Under the pieces are notes generated by a model. The model worked only from the letters and a program-made list of their open reading frames with translations, was not told the origin of the DNA and did not search any database. This document shows, in pieces, positions 1 through 11,050 of a stretch of 64,000 nt of DNA (positions are counted from its first letter, which is position 1; each line of letters opens with the position of its first letter). This DNA comes from Antedon bifida (Eukaryota > Echinodermata > Crinoidea > Comatulida > Antedonidae). The position numbers and the translations under genes were made by a program. The DNA lies in contig OY727099.1 in the NCBI GenBank assembly GCA_963402885.1, positions 8,296,001-8,360,000 of the forward strand, given 5' to 3'.

Positions 1-4
1 TAAA

Positions 5-223
5 GTGATATATATGTATTATTTTCCAAAAAACGTCCAAAATTGCAGGGAAGGGGTCTTTAACATACGGGATAAAGCAAATAGAAAGACTTATATTATG
101 CATGTCAGATCTAGGCCTGAACATCTTGAGCCCATATCGGTTGCATTAAGAATATTTTATTATTTCAAATACATTCAACCAAAAGAGGCCTATGCTGTGG
201 ATGAGCAAAATGGCCGGCTATAA
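5..223 (+). CDS. Unassigned short ORF or exon, possibly part of an upstream gene
   Basis: An open frame of 72 codons runs to a TAA just before a SINE. The residue mix looks protein-like (YYFPKN, CREGVFNIRD, KEAYAVDE). I do not recognise a domain. It starts at GTG only because the frame opens there, so it may be the tail of an exon or repeat-derived ORF that begins before the window. It is not obviously in frame with the Roco exons that follow and could belong to a different, possibly mobile, gene. No function is proposed. Confidence 0.25.
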   Translation: MIYMYYFPKNVQNCREGVFNIRDKANRKTYIMHVRSRPEHLEPISVALRIFYYFKYIQPKEAYAVDEQNGRL

Positions 224-230
224 AACTCAA

Positions 231-385
231 CAGTTTAGTGAGTGGCCAAGCGGTTAAGACAGTGGAACCGAAGTACCTTGCCAAATTAACATTGGCAAGG
301 GTTCAAGCCTCACTTGCTCCATGGTTCTGGTGGTAGAACGAGCCTTCTCGGATAAGGACCATAAAATGTAGGTTAAATAAATAAA
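231..385 (+). repeat. tRNA-derived SINE (Leu/Ser-like head)
   Basis: The segment carries a pol III A-box-like sequence (GTGGCCAAGCGGTTAAGAC) and, about 55 bases on, a B-box-like GGTTCAAGCCTC, the spacing of a tRNA-Leu/Ser head. It is followed by a GC-rich body ending CTCGGATAAGGACCATAAA and an A-rich tail (AATAAATAAAAATAAAAA). It lies in the intron before the first Roco exon seen here. The body resembles conserved 3' modules of metazoan SINEs, but I cannot assign a named family. Confidence 0.6.
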
Positions 386-409
386 AATAAAAATTTAATC
401 ATCATTTAG

Positions 410-3400
410 GCATCAAAGGAAGATGAAAGGAAGACACATGAAAGTGAAAGTAGAGGTGCAGAGCAAGGGATGGATGGGAATTCAGTGCCTTATTCTACTT
501 ACAATGAGGATTATATAGATCCTACCTATGAAGGTACTGTACAGTATGTCTTTAATACAACTTACAAGTAATTTTGCTTTACTTAGCACTGTCTATTGTA
601 TTGCTGACAAGAAGTTGAACTAAATAGGTTCTTTTACTCTACAGATAGTGCCTCTGGTGAATATCAAACTGATCCACTAGTAAGTATACCTTCACAAGAG
701 GAAGCAATTACACCAACGACCCCTGATGTCCCTGAAGAGGTCATTCAAATGGTCTTGAACATTCTTGTAGAAAAGGAAAAGCGAGGACAGATTGAAGAGT
801 TGGATCAAGTGATTGATGACAAGACGATTGATGACCTGACTCTCAGCATCTGGGATTTTGCTGGACAAGATCTTTATTACATTACTCATCAGGTGAGAAG
901 ATGTTTCCAGTAAAAACATCTTTAAGTATTTACTTTGTCAATTTAGCTAATACTCTGAACAAACCACTTAAAGAAAATACAGTACTTGATTGGTGATGGT
1001 ATAATAACCAAAACTTTAAGACTTTTTATACTACAACCAACTTTATTAGTTTTATCTAGTATTTGTTGACACACATTTTTACTCGGGGTGCCCGAGTCTA
1101 GGACTCACTCATCTTCTCCTCCTCCATTTGGACACTATTGAGTAAAGAGTGCGATTTATAAAGTACTACTCCTCCCTTATTCTTTGTAGTATTGAGCTGG
1201 GATTTGGCATGGGTATATTACAGGGACATGTCCTCAAAGCTATAGAGCCGGATTTTTTTATTTCAAACCGGATGCAGCCATATCACGTCTTGAAGATTGT
1301 ACCGTATAGCCGTAGTTGGTAGCGAGGTTATTGATGTGTATGTGACGTTACATCCAGTCTTATGACGTCATTATACAGCTTCTTTTGCTGTACCCCGAGT
1401 ATCGCACATTCATGCTTTTTATTGTTGTGTATGTTTTCATACAGGTGTTCCTGGTATCGCGTGCCATTTACATAATTTGCTTCAATCTCTGTCACGACCT
1501 GAATGCACCTGCTAAAGTTGAAGTATTCAACAGAGATGGAGGAAAGGTTAGCAAATACTTTTTTTTAATAATCTGGAAATGATGTTAATATATGAATTCA
1601 GCAGTGTTTTAACATTGCACGAATGCCTCTATTAAGTACAGATAGTTTAAAAATAGAAGAAACACTTAAATTTGAATAAATATGAACACGTTTATCTCTT
1701 ACAGATTTCATTTTCTGACCATTACATGAACAACAAGGATTTTGTGATCTTTTGGTTACGTTCAATCTACTCACACACAACTGAAAAAGCATCCGTGTCA
1801 AAGCAGAGACAATTGTCACCACCTGTGTTTATTGTTGGTACTCATAGAGAGAATTTACCAGGAAACGCTCAAGAAAGGCAAGCTCTTGTGAGTATGAGTG
1901 TTGCCAAAGTGCGAGTCAATGAGGCACACAATGCACACGCAATCCACACAATGCATGCAATCCGCGACAGGAATTCAACTGAAAATTTACCAACAAGTGT
2001 GAGCCTTCGAATAATAAGCCTTTGTTAATATTTGTGTACAATTCATAAACATTTATGAGTCACCTACTGTTAATGTAATTATGTTAACAATTTTGAATAT
2101 CCAGATGCGACTTCGATGTTTAAAATTAGTTTTAGGTGGTGCCTGGTCACCGTCTCAGAAGCCTAGCTGGCTAGCCTAGCCCCTATAGTATACTGTAGCC
2201 CGCCCGCCGGAGTAGAGACGGCTATTTGCTGTATGTGGCCGGCGGGGAACATTTTGAAAATAATAACTACAAGCGAGACCAACAAGAAGGGAGCAGCAGG
2301 CAGGCTTTATTTTAGTAGTAGTAGGGTATGTTTAGAACAACATAACATAAAATAATGATTTTATTTTAGAATTACTCCTCTCTAATGTTTCATATGAACA
2401 TACTAATTTATATTAATTTAATATGTTTTATGGTGCCTGGCAATTTTGGTACAATAGTGCAGTTACACTTCATACTGACTCGCTTGAATTGCAATTAACA
2501 TGGTCACGTGGGCCGTTGACTCCAATGAATCCATGGCTTGCAGTTTGTCAATACCCGTGAGTATTGGTATCTGCCTAAGCACATACTGCACTACCATGAT
2601 AACTCAAAAGTCACCAGATTTGAGTACACATACTATTTATACATACAATTTTATACATACACCAATGTAAATATGTTACTTTAACATAGATATAATTTCC
2701 AAATCTAGATTGTTAATGAAAGCTGAAAACAAATACAGTATCCAACATTGTGTTTGCAAATCGAAATTTTCTCTCTAGACATCAGCTACTACTGTACCTC
2801 TGAATATGTTACAGTATTTCAAATAATTTGTTTTACTTTTGTAGGCTGAAGAAAAGCTAGCAGAGGTTAAGAAATCATTAAAGGGAACGGCATATGAAGG
2901 CCATGTTGTGTGCAAATTCTATGCCATTGACAACAGACTAAGACCATTGGATCAATCCATTATTGATTTGAGGGATCATATCACACAGATAGCTAAGCAA
3001 GAACACTACATGGGTGAGAAAATCCCCTTGAAGTGGCTGGACTTCTTGAATGAGATTGAACAGTTGCGCAACAAACAGAAGCACTCAATTAGCTTCAAAC
3101 AGGCAAGTCTAGAAACCACCCTTTAAACTGTAAGTGGAGTTGTGGCTTGGTGGTTATGATGCTTGGCTACCAATCAATTACAACTCCACTCCCTTGTTTA
3201 TGTAGAGCATCTTGTGTATGTGTGTCTTGCCGCCTTTAAGAAGGATAGTGAAAGTGAATGAATTTGCTTATGGTTATCCTTGACAATTTTCCTAAATATA
3301 TAATAATAAAAAAATAAGTGTAAGTAAGAATAAACATTCTACATTCCTACTAGTAAACATAGGAAAATGATCTACATAATGTCACCCTCTAGTTTTTAAT

Positions 3401-5518
3401 TTATCATTATGTTTAGGTGAGAGATCTGGCCTCTAGTTGTGGTATCCTCAATGATATTCAACTGTTTACTTAATGTTGCACTTCTATCATGATCTTGGTA
3501 ACATCATATATTATGGAGAACGTGACACACCAGACAGCGCCCTCAATGACATCATCATTCTCAGTCCACAGTGGTTAATATGTATCTTCACAAGAGTTAT
3601 CACAGTGAAAGATCCTTCAGAACAAGTAGGAGAATTTGTTTAATTTCTGTCAGATTTTATAATATTATTTTTTTCATGCCAACATACTTTGTGAGTTTTT
3701 GTAATCTTTGCTACAATCATTTTTTGTGTAGTGGGCAAAGTTTAGAAGTGCTTGGGCAAGACTTGATGAAGAAGGTCTCCTGGAAGAGAGACTATAATTA
3801 GACATATGTGGCATGACTTTCTTGACCAATTAGAAGGCTTGTTACAACTGATGCAGAAATTTGACTTGCTGTGTGTCAAGACACAATCCACTGAGGTATG
3901 GACATTCTGATTGGTTCTTGTAGATAATACTCAACTGTAACATCTTTAAATCTGTAATATTAAATACTGGTTAGGTCTACTGAATAGACCTAATAATGAA
4001 TGTATATGTAAATGTATAATTTTACATTCTGATAGACACAAGCAGTGGAAGGCAATCGTCTCTTCTATGTGCCATCCCTGTTAAAGAACCAAGGAGACGA
4101 GGTAATCCGCCTTGAACATCTAATGAAGTCAAAGACTGCTGTTGTCCTGTACATTGACTTCAATGGGTTCTTGCCAGAAGGACTCTTCTATCGGCTCATT
4201 GTAAGGCTTGTGCAGTGGTCGCAGCTTAACCAGGGTGGATATGAGCCTAGGCTTTTCTTCCAGCAAGCTAACTTGTACGTGAATGAAGATCATGACATGG
4301 TTATCAGAATCCTGCCTAACAAGAGGTCTTGCATCCAGGTAGGCTTCAAAAATTACTTTGATGTTGTTAAGGAAATGTGACCTTGAATGTCAAAGTTTGT
4401 GACACAGTTTTCGGTTCCATTATTGAATCTTCATTTCTGTTTTTGAAGTCTTTAAACAAAAGTTTAAATTTTAACCCAGGAGAACCATTAACCGTTATTC
4501 TCCACAGTGATAAACATAATTTGAATTTTATTTAATTAAACTTGTTTTAGAACCAGTCATTAATTGGTATAATAATCGTAAACATGTATTTTTTTCCATT
4601 ACCTTGCTTTGCTATTGTTGTTGTTCTATCACTAGGTGGTGATTTTGCGAGCTAGTACTGTCTGCAGCGATGATGAAGAAGAAGACAAGGAAGATGAAGT
4701 TGAACCGTGCCCAAGTGTCTGCAAAATGGTGAGAATTAATTGATATCAATGTTCTCTTATTTGGATGATTCCTTTCGTTTCTATTTTTTTTTTCTATACA
4801 TATTGCCAGCTGTAATTCATTGATCTTTATTACAGGTACTGGAACGGCTAGAGAACAACTTGCTGTACCTAGGTCACACCTGGATGAAGCGTGTGCACTT
4901 TGGCTTCTTTGTGTTGTGTCGTGTATGTTACAAAGAGAAGACTCACTTCCACGAGCTTGAGAAATGCCTCAACTCAAAACTTGTTCCATGTGGGCTGAAA
5001 CGGATGAAAACTGCAAAGTTTAGACGTTTGTTTGGAGATAGCAAGCCAAAGCAAGGTAGTGGAAAAAAATTCATGTCTACAATTATTGTAGCAATAACAA
5101 GTTTAATTAAATATTTAAAAATTTAAATTATGTTTCAGAAGGCCACCAAGCCACTGTTACTGCTTCTCAAGTAAATCCAAAAGTACCAGTATTCCTGCGA
5201 CCTCTCAGTGGAATCTTCAAAGAGATCTCTGCACCCATCCTGCCATTTGATTTCATGACAGAGATCTGTGTCCTCCTGGACCCTGAACTCAATAATGACT
5301 GGCGTGTTGTAGCTTCTAAGCTTGGATATGACCACTATATCAACTATTTGGCCAGAAAAGATAGCCCTACTATGTGCATAATGAATGGGTGGTCCGAGAA
5401 AGGTTGGACATTGGAAGATCTCAAAACGTTTATGATTGAAATCAAACGTGGTGATGTGGTACGCTTGATTGACAAATATCTGTCAACAAAGCAGGAAATC
5501 AAAGAAGTAGAACTATGA
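410..5518 (+). pseudogene. Roco-family GTPase with Death domain (3' part of gene; two frameshifts)
   Basis: Eleven exons with matching phases can be read: 410-533, 645-892, 1445-1546, 1705-1887, 2845-3102, 3417-3625, 3732-3895, 4036-4338, 4636-4728, 4836-5055 and 5139-5518 (TGA). Roc is recognised by the Walker B/switch region WDFAGQDLYYITHQ followed by FLVSRAIYIICFN and the strand FIVGTHREN; the P-loop would lie upstream of the window. COR follows (VRDLASSCGILND, FYHDLGNIIYYGE, SPQWLICIF, LMQKFDLL, then FYVPSLL and FNGFLPEGLFYRLIVRL). An acidic linker and a C-terminal Death domain (EICVLLDPELNNDWRVVASK; PTMCIMNGW; IKRGDVVRLIDKYL) complete it. Roco proteins are GTP-binding scaffolds; a Death domain implies assembly with other Death-domain adaptors, probably in innate or stress signalling (family knowledge). 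One base is missing near 3470 (COR) and two are extra near 3797. Both are consistent with recent pseudogenisation or assembly error, because the splice sites and the rest of the frame are otherwise well kept. Intron 5 appears to use a GC donor. Confidence 0.75.
3125..3255 (+). repeat. Possible SINE-like fragment in Roco intron
   Basis: The stretch contains a box-A-like run (GGCTTGGTGGTTATGATGC) next to a direct or inverted echo of GGAGTTGTGG / CAACTCCACTC. No convincing B box or A-rich tail follows at normal spacing. It may be a degenerate tRNA-derived element. Weak evidence. Confidence 0.25.
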
Positions 5519-7000
5519 AACATATCTCAACCAAATTTGTCCCTAAAAAGACTACCAGTGAATTAGAAGACATTGTGCTACAGGGAAAATCTCTCAACTA
5601 AGGAGGTCATCAAAAAAGTAGAATATACCTCATATAAATCAATAATCTGTTTTTTATTTTATATACATGTGATTTTGACATTTTATATTAGAAGAAGAAG
5701 AATAAAGGTATAGCATAACATGTTGTAATGGTCTAGTCTTGAATAACCGCAATAATTTTATACATAATAGAAAAAATAGTTTTAATTAGGCATGCTAAGT
5801 AAATAGAGAGCGCTCTGTACTTGAATATATCATCATCCACCTAGTGGTATCTAATTTGTGACATTTTTAATTTGTTATGAAAAGTGATTTGTTTATACAC
5901 ATCTGAGCCTAATAAATAAAATGATTTGTAAAAGAAATCCATTCAGTTTGTTTTCTTGCACTTGATTTGACGACAGAAATGTTACATTTGACATTAAAAC
6001 ATTTTTAATTTGATGACAGAAATGACTGTTAACCAATCAGATCACTGGATTGATTAGGGGCAAGGCAAGTCTGACATTTATTGAGCTTAAAAACAAAATG
6101 AGTAAGGCTATATAATATTTAGAACCACAATACAACAAGGCCACATACATGGCCGCAGTCACATGCTCAAGTTAGTTTTTACCAACCGACCGACATAGTG
6201 AGCTGTAGAGTCGCGTTGCACTTGACTAAAAATAGAGGGCCTACAATGTGATGAAAACAGACGACAACTATAAAATAGAGGACCTACAATGGTATGAAAG
6301 GGCGTGAGAGGCCGATATTTCGGTTAATCTGGTTGCACTGGTTGGTATTTTGCAGTGTAAATACATGCAACCCATGTCATTCCTGGGTTAATGAATCAGG
6401 TGTGAAATAGAAATTTATCCACACACGACACGTGTTCTAAGCTGGATGGTGTAAAAGGGTATTGAACATTACTTTCATATTGCTGATCATAGTAAGTGAA
6501 ACAGTGGTGATTTCAGTACAACACATTTCTATATTATAAACAAATTTAAATACTTTAAAAAAAATAGCGTTTTAATCAAATTTGATTTATTAAAATGTAC
6601 TTTATTACAGATACCTTTTGGGATCAGTAACTTTCTATCAGTTTACGTTGCTAGGTGACAAATGAGAAACCATGCCAACAAGATGTTCCCTATACTGTAA
6701 AGAAATTGTGCTAAAATGTTCATATACTAATCTTAAATCACAAGTTTGAAAAACAATAACATTAGTGTATGTAAATCACAATCATCTTTACAAATTTGAG
6801 TTTGAGATTAATTAAAGGTAAAAATTTATGATTTGAAAAGAAAATTATTTTTAAACAAAATTTGTTATTTCCATTTATCGTTTGTATATATCAGGAGCTT
6901 AGAAGTAATGCTTTGGTTTCAGTGTAATAAATTAAAATAAAGGCTAAAAATGAAAACTCAATTTATAACTTAGTTTTTATTAGCACTGACATCACAATTC
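5519..7000. other. Intergenic, AT-rich, no gene seen; candidate poly(A) signals
   Basis: Downstream of the Roco stop there are AATAAA hexamers near 5700 and 5915 that could serve 3' end formation. A short direct repeat (TTTGATGACAGAAATG) occurs around 5965-6030. I see no open frame with protein-like composition in either direction. Confidence 0.5.
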
Positions 7001-7011
7001 AATATTATACA

Positions 7012-7126
7012 AATAACGAATGTTTATGAGTGTAATGGTACAAATAATGGCATTTGGTGAATGATGAAATCATTCACCAAATGCCATTATTTGTACTATT
7101 ACACGAATATAAAACATTCATTATTT
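7012..7126. repeat. Imperfect foldback hairpin (about 55-nt arms)
   Basis: Two arms are near-perfect reverse complements around a short centre at about 7069 (ATGATGAAATCAT). The core CAAATAATGGCATTTGGTGA pairs with TCACCAAATGCCATTATTTG, and outer parts pair imperfectly (AACGAATGTTTATGAGTGTAA with TTACACGAATATAAAACATTC). It is probably a small MITE or a DNA hairpin. It could also fold as a precursor-like RNA if transcribed. Confidence 0.6.
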
Positions 7127-7740
7127 GTTTTATATAACATCTAAATAGATTCCTGTCATTTGAATCAAATAAAAATGTAGGCCTAGCCAAGGCCTACATT
7201 TGATTCACATTGACAGTAACATTTGGTTTTTAATATTATATTAAATGTTATATTTATATGGAATTTATAAACACACCTACTTTAGTGTTAATTATGTCAA
7301 CAAACGACCAAATAATCCTAGGCCTAGCAAGGCTAAAATGCCTAGGCAATACCTAGGTCTCTAAGCTTGACTGAAAGGCAAAATCTCAACAGACAATCGG
7401 AACTCATCTAGGTCTATAGACAGGCAGCCCAGAGACATTTGGTTAGATGAGCTAGGTACCAATATTTGACTATTTAAGTGTGTTGGGGGTCACTTGAAGT
7501 CAATGTAAATGGGGAGTCTGCCGGGTACCCCCTGCTGCGTCTAGACCAAAAGGTGCTAAAAAATCACCAATTAGATGAGAGAGATACCACATTTCACCAC
7601 CATGGGATGCCCATTGGCATCCTTATACCAATATCATAGCATAGATGAGTGAGGTACCACTCAAATTAATGTCAAATGAACAAGTTTTGTTCATACAATA
7701 CTAAATGGGTCAGACTAATTGTCTGCTGCACCGCAAGTGC

Positions 7741-8136
7741 CTGACACCCTAAAGTTCGACTAAAGACCCCTTCCCCCAACTGGCCTAGATTAGATATTGT
7801 AGATACCACCAGCAACCAAAATTATATGAATAGCACATTGTAAGAAATACGAAATGACCTATTACAGACTATCTGTACACTGCCTTGGCCCTGGCAGACC
7901 CGTCTAAAGTTTGACTAGAGACCCCCTTCTCCCAACTGGCCTAGATTAGATATTGTAGATACCACCAGCAACCAAAGTTATATGATTTAGCACATTGTAA
8001 GAAATACCAAATGACCTATTACAGACTATCTGTACACTGCCTTGGCCCTGGCAGACCCCTCTAAAGTTCGACTAGAGACCCCCTTCCCCCCAACTAGCCT
8101 AGCTTAGATATTGTAGATACCACCCCAACCAATGTT
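7741..8136. repeat. Tandem repeat, about 156-bp unit, 2.5 copies
   Basis: The landmark AAAGTTCGACTAAAGACCCC recurs at about 7751, 7906 and 8063. Each copy is followed by AACTGGCCTAGATTAGATATT and TGTAGATACCACC and, in the first two copies, by TACACTGCCTTGGCCCTGGC. Unit length is 155-157 bp and the last unit is truncated. No coding capacity is seen. The immediately upstream 7440-7740 has weakly related text (GAGGTACCAC, GATACCACATTTCACCACC), suggesting older decayed units. Confidence 0.75.
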
Positions 8137-9042
8137 ATAACCTACTGTAACTGTAAAAAAAAAAGAAAATATATATCTATATTAAAGTGAGAGAGTTTGT
8201 ACGTCTGTCTGTCTGTTTGTTTGTTCGTTATACAAATTTTTGTTACTGCACGTAATCTTACATATGGGGTATCAAAATGACCGCAATTGTACCGGGAATG
8301 TTCTAAGCTATATTTCAACATCATCCGCCATCTAGGATCCAAGTTAGGGGCCAAAATGTGGTCAAAATGGCCCACTTTTCCCCACTTTCGATGTTTGTTC
8401 ATTATACAAATTTCTGTTTCTGCATGTAACCATACATATGGGGTATCAAAATGATCACAATTGTACCGGGAAGGTTTTAAATTACATTTCAAAAAGTCTG
8501 GGGATTTGGTGGGAGAGGGGGATTGGGAGATAGGGTGTGAGAGTTTGGGTTCAGGGGATAGTGGGGATTTTGCTTAGGCTAGGGGTGGTAGGCTCTCAAA
8601 TTGTGATAGGAAAATTGTTAAAGTATTTTAATTATCACTGGGAAGGGGCTGGGAGTTTGGGGTGGGGATGTAGGCCTATCACCATGACTGAAACTGTACT
8701 GGGAATGTTTTAAACTACATTTGAATGAGGGATTATTGGTTGGGAGTGATGGCTAACATTATTAGTACTGGAACCGTCTAAACACATCACCCAGTATCTG
8801 GGGTGTGTTGGGAGGGAGGAGGGGGAGCGGAAATACTGGCGTAATGAAGTATATGATTGGAATTGTACTAGGAAAAGTTACTACATTTGAACTGTCCTGT
8901 GGTAGAGTTAAGGTTAGTTAATTGTGGCTGGGATGGTTAGAGGAGAAAGAAGACTTAGGGGGGGGGGGGAGGCCGCAATACCAAAATTAGATATTTAAAT
9001 TGTCGTGGGAAGAATTTGTTTAAAAAAAAAGAGTGTTGGGTG

Positions 9043-9044
9043 TT

Positions 9045-9075
<31 letters not shown>

Positions 9076-10690
9076 TTTATTCGGTCATCAATGTAAAAAT
9101 AACCAGGAATGAGAATAGGCTAAAGCCCAAACAGATTCTGCACTCACTCCATACAATACAATCAGTTAAAGATAAAACCATATACAAGAAAAATACAAAT
9201 AAATTATACATAACATGAAATATAGTGTTTTGTTAGAGCCGCCTTAAATATTGAAATTGTTTGTGAATCTTTTATGTCATTTGGTATTTGCTCCCATAGT
9301 CTAGGAAAGGAAACAAATACAGAATTGTGAAAAGTATTGCCTTTCGAATTCCAACGTAAAAGCCTACCCGGACATCTTTCACTAGTTTTAATATACTCAT
9401 TGAAAGAATGGGGACAGTAACCTTTCAACACCTTAAATCCTAATAAAAGTCTATGTAATTTAAACAAGTCATCAATAGATAATAATTCAAGCACTTTCAA
9501 CCTATGAAAATAAGATGTGTCCCAGGAACCTTCCTTTCTAAACATTATTATCCTTGTTGCTTTCCTTTGTATACTTTCTATTCTATTAATATATGATTTC
9601 TCAAATGGTGCCCACATTGAACAACAGTAGGTAACCACTGGAAGTAATAGAGCTTTGTATAAGTTCAACATAGCTAACCAGGACATATTTTTACTACATT
9701 TTGAAATGAAACCAAGCAATCTGCTTGCTTTACAACATATATAATTAACTTGTGTATGACAAGACAACGAACTATTTACATAAACACCTAGAAATTTGAA
9801 TTCTGTAACTTTAGGAATATTGTCTGATTCTATGGTATAATCCCAGTTAACTATCTCTTTACATCTTGTAACATGCATTACGGCGCATTTGACAGGATTT
9901 AAGGGAAGTTTGTTTACATTTGCCCATTTAGCAATTAAATCTAAATCCTTTTGAAGCAATTTACAATCATTATTGTTATAAATAGGACGTGATAATGTGT
10001 GATCATCAGCAAATTGAAAAAGTGAAGAAGAAATATTATTTACAATATCACTTACATAAATCAAAAATAAAAGAGGGCCCAAAACTGACCCTTGTGGTAC
10101 CCCTGAAGTAACATTTACCCACTCTGACTTTTCTCCTCTGTAAATAACCCTTTGGCGTCTATTTGAAAGAAAATCTGTAATCCATGCATTAGTGTTTCCA
10201 CCAATGCCACAGTTATTAAGTTTCTTAATTAATCTTTTATGAGACACCTTATCAAATGCAGACGAAAAATCAAGAAAAATAATATCAATATTTTTACAAC
10301 CTTTAAGTTCTAAGCTCTGTGCCCATGAATGAAAAACCTTTGAAAGTAAAAGTTCAGTACTATACATTTGTCTAAACCCAAACTGATTTTCTGAAAGGAT
10401 ATTATTATATTCTAGATATTCCCTTAAGCGATAGCAAAGCAATTTCTCAATAATCTTACAAATTATGGGAGTTAAAGACACTGGACGATAGCTTTTCATT
10501 TCGTCTTTGGGTTTTCCATTTCTTTTGAAAATAGGTACAACATTTGCATCCTTCCATTGTTTTGGTAAAATACCTTTTTGTACAGTTAAATTAAAGAATG
10601 TACATAAAACATTAGCCAATTGTGCCTTACATGACTTTAAGAATATTGGAAGCAAACAATCAGGTCCTGGTGATTTGGATATTGAAGAGG
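9043..10690 (-). mobile_element. 5'-truncated non-LTR retrotransposon (CR1/Jockey type) inserted in Helitron
   Basis: The element lies on the minus strand. Its 3' end carries an (ATT)n tail (TAA repeats at about 9043-9073 on the plus strand), and its 5' end is cut within the reverse transcriptase at about 10690, typical of target-primed retrotransposition. The reverse transcriptase ORF is described separately. Flanking target duplication is not clear to me because the left flank merges with the TAA microsatellite. Confidence 0.75.
9204..10655 (-). CDS. Reverse transcriptase of the LINE (N-terminally truncated)
   Basis: A single open frame of 483 codons; coding sequence can be read a little further upstream (SISKSPGPD), so the annotated start is not the native one. 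Reverse transcriptase motifs are in order: YRPVSLTPIICKIIEKL, ENQFGFR, DIIFLDFSSAFDKVSH, VTSGVPQGSVLGPLLFLIYV and the catalytic FADD (in place of the usual YADD), then the thumb/C-terminal KFLGV, RRQRVIYRG and SIQRKATRI segments. The enzyme would copy LINE RNA into DNA at a nicked target. The endonuclease domain and ORF1 are missing, so this copy is dead on arrival even though the remaining frame is open, suggesting a fairly recent insertion. Confidence 0.85.
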   Translation of the reverse strand: MLPIFLKSCKAQLANVLCTFFNLTVQKGILPKQWKDANVVPIFKRNGKPKDEMKSYRPVSLTPIICKIIEKLLCYRLREYLEYNNILSENQFGFRQMYSTELLLSKVFHSWAQSLELKGCKNIDIIFLDFSSAFDKVSHKRLIKKLNNCGIGGNTNAWITDFLSNRRQRVIYRGEKSEWVNVTSGVPQGSVLGPLLFLIYVSDIVNNISSSLFQFADDHTLSRPIYNNNDCKLLQKDLDLIAKWANVNKLPLNPVKCAVMHVTRCKEIVNWDYTIESDNIPKVTEFKFLGVYVNSSLSCHTQVNYICCKASRLLGFISKCSKNMSWLAMLNLYKALLLPVVTYCCSMWAPFEKSYINRIESIQRKATRIIMFRKEGSWDTSYFHRLKVLELLSIDDLFKLHRLLLGFKVLKGYCPHSFNEYIKTSERCPGRLLRWNSKGNTFHNSVFVSFPRLWEQIPNDIKDSQTISIFKAALTKHYISCYV

Positions 10691-10864
10691 GGTGGGGGTT
10701 GGTGAGTATAGTGAGATACAGGAGTCGGTTGTTATGTACTGAGAAGACTTTAAACTAATTTTGAAACCCGTCCTGGGGCGGGTATAATTGCTAGTATTTA
10801 ATAATTGTGAATGAAGCAGAAGTTACAATGTTTCTAGATCTCTTCTTTTGGTTACAAACTCTTA

Positions 10865-11050
10865 AGTTATGTCTACACTATCAAACTTTATATGATAAAA
10901 AAATGTGATGTGCCCTGTATATGGACATGATGATGTCATATTACTAGAATATTTGGGCATCATATCACTACCATATTTATGCATATCACAGCCATATTTA
11001 GGAACATCACATTTTTTTGTCACATAAAGTTTGATAGTGCAGACAGGGCT
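10865..11050. mobile_element. MITE with TTA target duplication (Harbinger-like)
   Basis: Terminal inverted repeats of about 40 bp: TGTCTACACTATCAAACTTT on the left and AAAGTTTGATAGTGCAGACA on the right, both extending into (A/T)7 and GTGATG/CATCAC. The outermost bases (AGTTAT, AGGGCT) are flanked by TTA on both sides, a 3-bp target duplication of the PIF/Harbinger type. Internal sequence (about 186 bp in total) has no coding potential. A Harbinger transposase gene elsewhere in the window could be of the type that mobilises it, but relatedness is not shown. Confidence 0.65.

Larger units (their letters stand above)
8176..10794 (+). mobile_element. Putative Helitron, interrupted by a LINE
   Basis: The left end fits a Helitron 5' terminus: an A followed by TCTATATTAAAGTGAGAGAG. 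The right end fits the 3' terminus: a stem-loop (ACCCGTCCTGGGGCGGGT, 10766-10783), seven bases, then CTAG followed by T. Helitrons insert between A and T and leave no target duplication, which agrees. The left part holds five diverged echoes of a module ending in (A)CCGGGAA.GTTTTAAA.TACATTT, in a G-rich plus strand. The middle (about 9043-10690) is a LINE on the other strand. No Rep/helicase ORF is present, so it is non-autonomous. The family assignment rests only on termini. Confidence 0.6.

Noticed and set aside
231..310. Functional tRNA gene
   Set aside because: A and B boxes are present but the acceptor stem and anticodon arm do not fold, and a SINE body and A-rich tail follow.
8142..8492. 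116-codon minus-strand ORF with repeated SRYNC.HFDTPYV.LRA blocks
   Set aside because: It is translation of the iterated Helitron module in reverse; the repeats are DNA-level and no protein family fits.
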